DNA of 64,000 nucleotides, taken from positions 18,335 through 82,334 of the forward strand of contig NZ_JAHVAP010000017.1 of assembly GCF_024721155.1 (NCBI RefSeq), read 5' to 3'. The notes beneath the pieces are model-generated. The model was not told where the DNA came from. It saw nothing but the letters and a program-made list of their open reading frames with translations, and ran no database searches. This document shows positions 36,085-42,673 of this stretch, piece after piece. The translations under genes were made by a program, and so were the position numbers. Position 1 is the stretch's first letter. Each line of letters begins with the position of its first letter. The DNA comes from Mucilaginibacter phenanthrenivorans (GTDB taxonomy: Bacteria > Bacteroidota > Bacteroidia > Sphingobacteriales > Sphingobacteriaceae).

Positions 36085-36226
36085 CAAAAGCAAGACTATG
36101 TAGGCGTGGCCAATATAGTCTTGTTTGTTTTTTAAAAGAAAGCCATTGCGTCCTTCTTAAAAAGGGAGGGCGGTTTTTTTTGGCAATGAACGGAACCGAA
36201 TATTATTAATTTTTAATTTGTGCATT
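36085..36226 (+). promoter_or_regulatory. Structured greA leader with two terminator-like hairpins
   Basis: The first hairpin has perfect 9-bp arms CAAGACTAT (36091-36099) and ATAGTCTTG (36115-36123) and is followed by TTTGTTTTTT. The second (GTCCTTC and GGGAGGGC, about 36149-36171) is followed by eight T residues, and CATTGC/GCAATG (36144-36149, 36183-36188) can close an outer stem. Both look like intrinsic terminators inside the leader. Attenuation of greA or release of a short RNA is inferred. Confidence 0.5.
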
Positions 36227-36700
36227 ATGGCAGAGGTAGCATATTATACCAAAGAAGGTTTAGAAAATTTAAAGAAGGAATTACACGAGCTAAAAACTAC
36301 AGGCCGCACCAATATCAGTAAAGCAATAGCCGAGGCTCGCGATAAAGGCGATCTTTCGGAAAACGCGGAGTACGACGCCGCGAAAGAAGCACAAGGACTT
36401 CATGAAGCAAAGATCTCCAAAATGGGTGAAATGCTGGCAAACGCACGTTTGCTTGATGAATCGAAATTAGATGCATCGAAGGTGCTTGCGCTATCGATAG
36501 TAAAGATAAAGAACGTTAAAAACGGAGCTGTTATGAGCTATCAGCTGGTATCAGAAAGCGAAGCCGATATGAAGACCGGCAAAATCTCGGTAGCATCACC
36601 AATTGCAAAAGGCCTGTTAGGAAAAAAGGTTGGCGAAACAATTGAGATAACCGTGCCTGCGGGCAAAATGGAATTTGAAATAATGGAGATTTCCAGGTAA
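36227..36700 (+). CDS. greA: Transcription elongation factor GreA
   Basis: This 157-residue factor rescues backtracked RNA polymerase by stimulating transcript cleavage. I start at ATG 36227 (MAEVAYYT); an upstream in-frame TTG is unlikely. The coiled-coil N-domain (about 1-75) has the catalytic acidic tip DLSENAEYDAAKE with Asp42 and Glu45. The C-domain has SPIAKGLLGKKVGE. Full length. A long leader with two terminator-like hairpins precedes it, and a HIT-family gene follows 103 bp downstream. Confidence 0.96.
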   Translation: MAEVAYYTKEGLENLKKELHELKTTGRTNISKAIAEARDKGDLSENAEYDAAKEAQGLHEAKISKMGEMLANARLLDESKLDASKVLALSIVKIKNVKNGAVMSYQLVSESEADMKTGKISVASPIAKGLLGKKVGETIEITVPAGKMEFEIMEISR

Positions 36701-36709
36701 TACAAACCC

Positions 36710-36767
36710 GGTGGCTGTGTCCTCACAGCCACCCTGCGTAAAAAATAAGTGCCTGTGGGATAGGCAC
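36710..36767. repeat. Two hairpins between greA and the HIT gene
   Basis: GGTGGCTGTG and CACAGCCACC (36710-36733) make a perfect 10-bp stem with a 4-nt loop. A second, GTGCCT and AGGCAC (36749-36767), follows. Neither is followed by a T-run, so they look like a small repeat or mRNA processing structure rather than a terminator. Confidence 0.6.
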
Positions 36768-36803
36768 CGGGGAGAATACCCAACCACTTAATCAACCACA
36801 CAA

Positions 36804-37214
36804 ATGAGCATCTTTTCAAAAATAGTATCCGGCGAAATTCCGGCTTATAAGGTAGCCGAAACAATTGATTACCTGGCGTTCCTGGATATTAACCCGCTTG
36901 CCGAGGGCCATGTGCTGGTGATCCCAAAGAAGGAGATAGATTATTTGTTCGATATGGATGACGATCTTTATGCCGGACTGCAGATCTTCGCTAAGATTGT
37001 TGCAACCGGGATAAAAAAAGCCGTCCCATGCATAAAGGTTGGCGTGGCTGTTATAGGGCTTGAGGTACCTCATGTGCATATCCATCTCATCCCCTTGAAC
37101 CATGTAAGCGACCTCAACTTTTCACGCCCTAAACTTACGTTTACGCCCGAGCAACTGGAGGCCACAACGGAAAAGATAAGAGAAGCGCTGAAGAGCGAAT
37201 CAAGTACAGATTAA
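36804..37214 (+). CDS. HIT family nucleotide hydrolase (HinT-like)
   Basis: This 136-residue protein has the histidine triad HVHIHLIPL (His90, His92, His94) and the N-terminal FSKIVSGEIPAYKV signature of HinT-type purine nucleoside phosphoramidases. It is slightly longer than the usual 110-115 residues through a C-terminal tail. It follows greA on the same strand and is probably co-transcribed with it. Confidence 0.94.
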   Translation: MSIFSKIVSGEIPAYKVAETIDYLAFLDINPLAEGHVLVIPKKEIDYLFDMDDDLYAGLQIFAKIVATGIKKAVPCIKVGVAVIGLEVPHVHIHLIPLNHVSDLNFSRPKLTFTPEQLEATTEKIREALKSESSTD

Positions 37215-37226
37215 ACTTCTGGCCTG

Positions 37227-38411
37227 TTAATACAACAAATGATCATAAGGATACCGTGCCGTGTGTATAGCCTTCACTTCCTCATAAAGTAAGGACCGGA
37301 ACTCATCTATGTTTTCCTTTTTTGTGGCCGATATAAAAATCGCCGGGGCGTTATTTTTGGCCATCCAGCTATTTTTGAAATCATGTAACGTCAGCGGATC
37401 CTGTTGATCTTCTAATTGGTGCTGTTCCGGCTGAAAGGCATCTATCTTGTTAAAAACGGTAATAACCCTTTTATCAATAGCGCCTATATCTTTCAACGTT
37501 TCATTTACCGTTCTGATCTGGTCCTCAAAATTGTGGTGTGAGATATCCACCACGTGGACAAGAATATCTGCTTCCCTAACTTCATCAAGGGTAGATTTAA
37601 AGCACTCCACCAAATCATGCGGTAGTTTGCGGATAAATCCTACCGTATCTGACAAAAGGAACGGCACATTTTCAATCACAACCTTTCTCACTGTCGTATC
37701 CAGCGTTGCAAACAACTTGTTCTCCGCAAACACCTCCGATTTGGAGATCATGTTCATGATAGTCGATTTACCAACGTTGGTATAACCCACCAAAGCCACG
37801 CGGATCATGGTTGTCCGATTTTTGCGCTGGGTTTCGTTTTGTTTGTCTATTTGCTTCAGCTTATCCTTTAACAGCGAAATTTTATTCAGGATCAAACGCC
37901 TGTCCGTTTCTATCTGCGACTCACCCGGACCACGCATCCCAATACCGCCCTTTTGACGTTCCAAGTGGGTCCATAAACGGGTTAGTCGGGGCAATAAGTA
38001 TTGTAATTGTGCCAGCTCCACCTGCGATTTTGCCTGCGCTGTTTGAGCACGCCCGGCAAAAATATCCAGGATCAGGTTATTCCTGTCGAGGATCTTTACC
38101 TGTAATTCATTTTCAATATTACGGAGTTGAGATGGCGTTAGCTCATCATCGAACACCACCATGTCAATCTCTTCTTCAATAACAAAGGCTTTGATGTCTT
38201 CCAGCCTACCAGACCCTACATAGGTTTTCCTGTCGGGCTGCGACAGTTTTTGATTAAAACGCTTTACCGTCTCCGCTCCTGCGGTAGCAACTAAAAACTC
38301 CAGCTCGTCTAAATATTCCTTCCCCTGCTCGTCTGTTTCGTGCGATGTTAATACACCAACCAGAACGGCCCGCTCCTGCTTCACAGCAGTATCATAAAAT
38401 TTTTGTTTCAT
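37227..38411 (-). CDS. hflX: GTPase HflX
   Basis: This 394-residue ribosome-associated GTPase has the HflX N-domain (DDELTPSQLRNIE; QLQYLLPRL and GGIGMRGPGESQIETDRR) and a G-domain with G1 GYTNVGKST, G3 DTVGFIRKLPHDLVECFKST and G4 NKID. HflX splits stalled ribosomes in stress. Full length. It is convergent with the HIT gene. Confidence 0.96.
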   Translation of the reverse strand: MKQKFYDTAVKQERAVLVGVLTSHETDEQGKEYLDELEFLVATAGAETVKRFNQKLSQPDRKTYVGSGRLEDIKAFVIEEEIDMVVFDDELTPSQLRNIENELQVKILDRNNLILDIFAGRAQTAQAKSQVELAQLQYLLPRLTRLWTHLERQKGGIGMRGPGESQIETDRRLILNKISLLKDKLKQIDKQNETQRKNRTTMIRVALVGYTNVGKSTIMNMISKSEVFAENKLFATLDTTVRKVVIENVPFLLSDTVGFIRKLPHDLVECFKSTLDEVREADILVHVVDISHHNFEDQIRTVNETLKDIGAIDKRVITVFNKIDAFQPEQHQLEDQQDPLTLHDFKNSWMAKNNAPAIFISATKKENIDEFRSLLYEEVKAIHTARYPYDHLLY

Positions 38412-38499
38412 TAGGTAATGTTTAACAATCCCGGTGCCAATATAGTAAAATGGCAGTTATTCAGCCTTTTTTGCAGAAAAAATCCTTTATTGTGTATGG

Positions 38500-38577
38500 A
38501 ACGCGGGAGTTACGCTCCTATGGAGCGAAAAACGTCTTTTTGATTTTTTCTACCGATATTGGGCTCCGATGGAGCCA
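38500..38577. repeat. Interspersed repeat, TCTACCGATATTGG family, copy 2
   Basis: TTCTACCGATATTGGGCTCC with a GGCTCCGATGGAGCC dyad matches the right half of the repeat at 28012-28172. A second dyad, CGCTCCTATGGAGCG, lies to the left. It separates hflX from the M20 gene. Confidence 0.65.
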
Positions 38578-38589
38578 CATGTACTTATT

Positions 38590-39897
38590 TTATTTGCTGT
38601 GCATGGTCATATAATCAATAGTCAGGTTACATAACGCTTTTACGCCTAAAGCAAACCCACTTTCATCAATAAAAAAATCGGGCGTATGATGCGCCGGTGC
38701 AGTAATCGGGTCGCCACCTTTGGGTAAGCCACCCAGGTGAATAAATATACCGGGTGCCTTTTGTTCGTAAAAGCTAAAATCTTCGGCACCGGTTTCTGCG
38801 TTGCGCAGAATAACATTATCTGCTCCGGCGGTAGCCTGTAAAGTGGGCAGCATTTGGGCAACCAGCGCAGGATTGTTATAGGTTATCGGGTAATGGTGTT
38901 CAAAAGGGATGATAACTTCCGCTGTAGCGCCGGCGGCTTCAGCAGTTTTAGTTACAATGGTCTTTACTCTTTCAAGGATCATCTTCTCATCGTCATCATT
39001 TAAAGTGCGCACTGTTCCGAGCATTGTCACCGTTTCAGGAATGATGTTTGAGCGATTTCCGCCATTGATAGCGCCGATTGTTACTACTGCTCCGTTGCGG
39101 GTAACCTGTAAATTACGGCTCACAATGGTTTGCAGGCTGTTGATAATCTGTGCCGATACCACAATCGGGTCAACGCTCGACCACGGGTAAGCACCATGTG
39201 CCGACCGGCCTTTAACCACTATTTTCATCGGGTTTACGGCTGCCATATCTGGCCCCGGGCGATAGGCTATTGTGCCAACAGGCTGATAGGATTGAATATG
39301 CAAGCCAAAAACAGCATCAACATGAGGGTTTTCCATTACACCCTGCTTAACCATTTCTTCGGCTCCGCCTTTTTCGCCGGCAGGCAACCCTTCCTCAGCA
39401 GGCTGAAAAATAAATTTCACAGTTCCATGCAGGTCTTTTTTCATCGAGGTTAGTACCTCCGCAGTTGCCATCAGGATAGCCATGTGCGAATCATGCCCGC
39501 AGGCATGCATCACACCAACTTCCTGGCCGTTATACATCGTTTTTACTTTGGATGCGAAGGGAACATCGGTACGTTCAGTTACAGGCAATGCATCCATATC
39601 GGCGCGAAGCGCTACAACAGGACCGGGCTTACCACCGCGCAATATGGCTACCACCCCGGTAGTTGCTATGCCTGTTTGTACTTCAAGCCCCAGCGACTGC
39701 AGATGCCTTGCGATAATGCCTGCCGTGCGTACCTCATGGTTGCCCAATTCCGGGTGCTCATGAAAATCACGACGCCAGGTTACGATCTGGTTTTGCAGTG
39801 AATCGGCTTTTTTGCTAACGCGATTTCCGGTTGTATTTTTTTGTGCGAATGCATGAATGGCAGAAGCGAGAAGAAGGAACAGGCAAAGCTTTTTCAT
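38590..39897 (-). CDS. Exported M20 family amidohydrolase
   Basis: This 435-residue protein has a signal peptide (1-18, ending AFAQ). The M20D fold is evident: DFHEHPELGNHEVRT, GPVVALRADMDALPV, MHACGHDSHMA with metal ligands, FIFQPAEEG with the catalytic Glu, and a C-terminal GAEDFSFYEQKAPG. Such enzymes hydrolyse N-acyl amino acids or hippurate-like compounds. Export to the periplasm is notable but common in Bacteroidota. A terminator lies upstream, so it is probably monocistronic. Confidence 0.94.
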   Translation of the reverse strand: MKKLCLFLLLASAIHAFAQKNTTGNRVSKKADSLQNQIVTWRRDFHEHPELGNHEVRTAGIIARHLQSLGLEVQTGIATTGVVAILRGGKPGPVVALRADMDALPVTERTDVPFASKVKTMYNGQEVGVMHACGHDSHMAILMATAEVLTSMKKDLHGTVKFIFQPAEEGLPAGEKGGAEEMVKQGVMENPHVDAVFGLHIQSYQPVGTIAYRPGPDMAAVNPMKIVVKGRSAHGAYPWSSVDPIVVSAQIINSLQTIVSRNLQVTRNGAVVTIGAINGGNRSNIIPETVTMLGTVRTLNDDDEKMILERVKTIVTKTAEAAGATAEVIIPFEHHYPITYNNPALVAQMLPTLQATAGADNVILRNAETGAEDFSFYEQKAPGIFIHLGGLPKGGDPITAPAHHTPDFFIDESGFALGVKALCNLTIDYMTMHSK

Positions 39898-39919
39898 ATT
39901 GAGGATTTTCCTCTAATAT

Positions 39920-39956
39920 AAAAAAAGGATGGCTTATTTAAAACCATCCTTTTTTT
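39920..39956 (-). terminator. Terminator of the toxin-antitoxin operon
   Basis: AAAAAAAGGATGG and CCATCCTTTTTT form a stem with an 11-nt loop and A/T tails on both sides. It lies between the toxin stop (40009) and the M20 start (39897), all on the minus strand. Confidence 0.85.
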
Positions 39957-40008
39957 GGAACCTTGATTCGCATGATTAAAGGATCTAAGGATAAAGCGGC
40001 CATATCGT

Positions 40009-40278
40009 CTACGGCCACCTTTTATAAATTTCCTTCCTATGCAGAAAGCGGATTAAAATTATTTCATTGTCAGTTGTGTGTTCTAATCCCATTCTGAAGT
40101 CGCCCAGACGGACTCTATACATATTTTTATGGCCAACTAATTTCTTGAGTTTATTTATTGATAAGATATTTTCAGCGGACCGTATATCAGTTATTGCCTC
40201 AACTATCGCGTCTTTAGTTTTCGCATCATTGATTTTACTTACATCTTTTTGAAAGCTTTTATCGATCCTAACGATCAT
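40009..40278 (-). CDS. RelE/ParE-family toxin
   Basis: This 89-residue basic protein fits the RelE/ParE superfamily: N-terminal SFQKDVSKI, a central KLVGHKNMYRVRLGDFRMGLE block and C-terminal FLHRKEIYKRWP. The pattern (YRVRxGDFRxG, then R-x-x-KxxY) is characteristic. It overlaps the upstream antitoxin gene by ATGA. Whether it cleaves mRNA or inhibits gyrase cannot be told. Alone it could be a broken module, but both genes look intact. Confidence 0.88.
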   Translation of the reverse strand: MIVRIDKSFQKDVSKINDAKTKDAIVEAITDIRSAENILSINKLKKLVGHKNMYRVRLGDFRMGLEHTTDNEIILIRFLHRKEIYKRWP

Positions 40279-40469
40279 TTTAATGACTTCAAAAATTCGT
40301 CAGTATCAACAAACTCACCAGTCTTGCCTTCTGTTATGGCTTTAGCCATCCCAAAATCTTCCAAATCGTCCTTACTTAGAAATTGGGTTTTTATGCCCAT
40401 CTTCTCAGCAATTGTAAGCAAAAGCTGAATGTCCTTTTTTGATTTTCCAGATATAATTGCAGCTTCCAT
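40275..40469 (-). CDS. Antitoxin of the RelE/ParE module
   Basis: This 64-residue protein precedes and overlaps the toxin gene by 4 bp, the standard antitoxin-first order. It has an N-terminal helix (KKDIQLLLTIAEKMGI) and an acidic, probably disordered C-terminus (TGEFVDTDEFLKSLK) that would bind the toxin. It lacks a clear RHH or HTH domain, so DNA binding is uncertain; similar short DUF2683-like antitoxins occur. It lies 28 bp from the aspS stop codon on the same strand. Confidence 0.8.
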   Translation of the reverse strand: MEAAIISGKSKKDIQLLLTIAEKMGIKTQFLSKDDLEDFGMAKAITEGKTGEFVDTDEFLKSLK

Positions 40470-40497
40470 ATAACAAATATAATAAATCGAAACCCTA

Positions 40498-42243
40498 TTA
40501 TAAAACCGTCTTTATCTTCAACTCATTCATTTGCGCATCGGCAATGGTTGAAGGGGTATCAATCATCACGTCGCGGCCTGAATTATTTTTAGGGAATGCT
40601 ATTACATCGCGGATGGAATCCAGTCCGGCAAAAATTGAGCAAAGCCTGTCGAAGCCGAATGCGATCCCACCATGCGGAGGTGCGCCATATTCAAAGGCAT
40701 CCATCAAAAATCCAAATTGCTTTTGCGCTTCTTCCGGCGAAAAGCCTAAATGCTTAAACATTAACGATTGTAAAGCCCTATCGTGAATACGAATAGAACC
40801 ACCGCCAATTTCGGTACCGTTAATTACCAAATCGTACGCGTTTGCCCTAACATCACCAGGAGCTGTGTCCAGCATGGCGATATCCTCGGGTTTAGGCGAG
40901 GTGAACGGGTGGTGCATGGCGTGGTAACGGCCGCTTTCTTCGTCCCATTCTAGCAATGGAAAGTCGAGCACCCAAAGTGCGGCGAAAGTATTTTTATCGC
41001 GCAGACCCAAACGACCGCCCATCTCCAGGCGAAGTTCATTCAGTTGCTTGCGTACTTTATCCTGTTGCCCGGCTAATACTAAGATCAAATCGCCAGGCTC
41101 TGCGTTGAAAGCAGCGGCCCAATTGGTCAGTTCGTCTTCGCTGTAAAATTTATCTACTGATGATTTTAAAGTGCCGTCGGTATTGTAACGGCAATAGATC
41201 ATGCCGGTAACGCCAATCTGCGGGCGTTTTAACCATTCGGTTAATTCATCAATTTGCTTGCGGGTGTAATCGGCGCAGCCTTTTGCGTTAATCCCGACAA
41301 CCAGCTCGGCATTATCAAAAATGCTGAAGCCTTTGCCTTTTACAACGTCGTTCAGTTCCACAAACTCCATTCCGAAACGGATATCCGGTTTGTCGGAACC
41401 ATATAAACGCATCGCATCTGCATATTGCATGCGTGGAATTTCAGGCAGCTCAATTCCCTTCACTGTTTTAAACAGGTGGTGGGTTAAGCCCTCAAATATG
41501 TTTAGTATATCTTCCTGGGTGATGAACGCCATCTCGCAGTCGATCTGTGTAAATTCAGGCTGACGGTCGGCACGCAAGTCCTCGTCCCTGAAACATTTTA
41601 CGATCTGGAAATAACGGTCAAACCCACTTACCATCAGCAATTGCTTAAAGGTTTGCGGCGATTGCGGCAAAGCATAAAACTCTCCCGGGTTCATGCGGCT
41701 TGGCACCACGAAGTCGCGTGCACCTTCAGGTGTTGATTTGATCAGCACCGGGGTTTCTACCTCGATAAAGTCGCGACCATCCAGATATTTACGCACTTCC
41801 TGTGCCATTTTGTGGCGCAGCATCAGGTTGTTACGGATAGGGTTACGACGCAAATCAAGGTAACGGTATTTAGCACGCAGCTCTTCACCACCATCAGTTT
41901 CATCTTCAATCATGAACGGCGGGATTTTAGCCGCATTCAATACTTCTATTTCAGTAACACCAATCTCGATATCGCCGGTTACCATTTTGGCGTTCTTGCT
42001 GGTACGCTCCAACACCTTGCCGGTAACTTTGATCACAAACTCACGACCAAGACTACGGCTCAGCTCACGCAAAGAATCATCACTGTCGGTATTTAAAACC
42101 AATTGGGTTAAACCATAACGGTCGCGAACATCAATAAAAGTTGTTCCGCCAAGGTCGCGTGATTTTTGCACCCAACCGCATAAAGTAACCGTTTCACCTA
42201 AATGACTTAGATTTAATTCGCCGCAAGTGTGTGTTCTGAGCAT
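40498..42243 (-). CDS. aspS: Aspartyl-tRNA synthetase
   Basis: This 581-residue class IIb synthetase is complete. It has the N-terminal OB-fold anticodon domain (1-105), the class II motifs KYRYLDLRR, FRDEDLRADRQPEFTQID (motif 2) and GGIAFGFDRL (motif 3), and the bacterial GAD insertion (about 285-425). The presence of the GAD domain marks a bacterial-type enzyme. The toxin-antitoxin genes lie directly downstream on the same strand, and a GACT repeat plus the TPP riboswitch lie divergently upstream. Confidence 0.97.
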   Translation of the reverse strand: MLRTHTCGELNLSHLGETVTLCGWVQKSRDLGGTTFIDVRDRYGLTQLVLNTDSDDSLRELSRSLGREFVIKVTGKVLERTSKNAKMVTGDIEIGVTEIEVLNAAKIPPFMIEDETDGGEELRAKYRYLDLRRNPIRNNLMLRHKMAQEVRKYLDGRDFIEVETPVLIKSTPEGARDFVVPSRMNPGEFYALPQSPQTFKQLLMVSGFDRYFQIVKCFRDEDLRADRQPEFTQIDCEMAFITQEDILNIFEGLTHHLFKTVKGIELPEIPRMQYADAMRLYGSDKPDIRFGMEFVELNDVVKGKGFSIFDNAELVVGINAKGCADYTRKQIDELTEWLKRPQIGVTGMIYCRYNTDGTLKSSVDKFYSEDELTNWAAAFNAEPGDLILVLAGQQDKVRKQLNELRLEMGGRLGLRDKNTFAALWVLDFPLLEWDEESGRYHAMHHPFTSPKPEDIAMLDTAPGDVRANAYDLVINGTEIGGGSIRIHDRALQSLMFKHLGFSPEEAQKQFGFLMDAFEYGAPPHGGIAFGFDRLCSIFAGLDSIRDVIAFPKNNSGRDVMIDTPSTIADAQMNELKIKTVL

Positions 42244-42280
42244 AATTGTATTTTATAAAAGTCTGCAAAAGTAGGGTTTT

Positions 42281-42380
42281 AGTCGGAAAGTCCGAAAGTC
42301 CGGAAGTCCGAAAGTGACATTAGCCGTAGAAAAATTGATAAAACTTACAGACTTTACTGACTTTCCCGACTTTCGGACTA
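42281..42380. repeat. GACT-family palindrome upstream of the TPP riboswitch
   Basis: AGTCGGAAAGTCCGAAAGTC units on the left are complementary to GACTTTCCCGACTTTCGG on the right, with about 35 bp between. Its right end touches the promoter box of the riboswitch. Confidence 0.75.
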
Positions 42381-42386
42381 TATTTG
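42379..42386 (+). promoter_or_regulatory. Promoter -7 box of the thiamine operon
   Basis: TATATTTG is a perfect match to the Bacteroidota TAnnTTTG box. The inferred start near 42393 falls at the first bases of the riboswitch. No clean TTTG is seen at -33; that position lies in the GACT repeat. Confidence 0.5.
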
Positions 42387-42394
42387 CCCCATAA

Positions 42395-42601
42395 TTCTCA
42401 AGGGGTGCCTTGCTTTGGTCGCAAAATATGCTGCAGCATATTTTACCAAACTGAAAGACAGGCTGAGATCAAACCCGTTGTGAGGAGTCCTGAGTCTAAA
42501 GTACTAAGTCTTGAGTCTGATTTTTCTGACTTTGGACTAAAGACTTCCGACTACAGACTCCCCACATACACCTGATCCGGGTAATGCCGGCGTAGGGAGA
42601 G
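42395..42601 (+). ncRNA. TPP riboswitch (THI element) with enlarged P3 and a 92-nt insertion
   Basis: Core TPP-aptamer motifs are all present: GGGGTGCC (42402-42409), GGCTGAGA (42461-42468), AAACCCG (42471-42477), and ACCTGATCCGG with GTAATGCCGGCGTAGGGA (42570-42598). TCTC/GAGA close P1. P3 is extended by a perfect 22-bp palindrome (42423-42444) within TTTGGT/ACCAAA arms. Between the P2 3' strand and P4, where about 5 nt are usual, 92 nt are inserted (42478-42569); these form a GACT-type hairpin closed by GGAGTC/GACTCC. The aptamer is about twice normal size. It should repress the downstream transport genes when TPP is high. Confidence 0.92.
42484..42561. repeat. GACT-family repeat inside the TPP aptamer
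   Basis: GGAGTCCTGAGTCTAAAGTAC units on the left pair imperfectly with GGACTAAAGACTTCCGACT units on the right, closed by GGAGTC and GACTCC. The sequence closely resembles the repeat at 58348-58427 in the helicase gene. Confidence 0.8.
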
Positions 42602-42673
42602 GTAACAAGTTAAGTGTACTGCGTAGTCGCCCTGATACGGAGATGGTTTAACTAATTTTATTTATTAATCATT

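Larger units (their letters stand above)
42244..42673 (+). other. 430-bp gap: repeat, promoter box and riboswitch
   Basis: There is no gene between aspS and the TonB-dependent receptor. In order the gap holds a GACT palindrome (42281-42380), a TAnnTTTG box (42379-42386), the TPP riboswitch (42395-42601) with its inserted repeat, and about 70 nt of expression platform. Confidence 0.8.

Noticed and set aside
42281..42561. CRISPR-like array suggested by repeated AGTC/GACT units
   Set aside because: Units are short, degenerate and arranged as inverted pairs, with no constant-length unique spacers and no cas genes.
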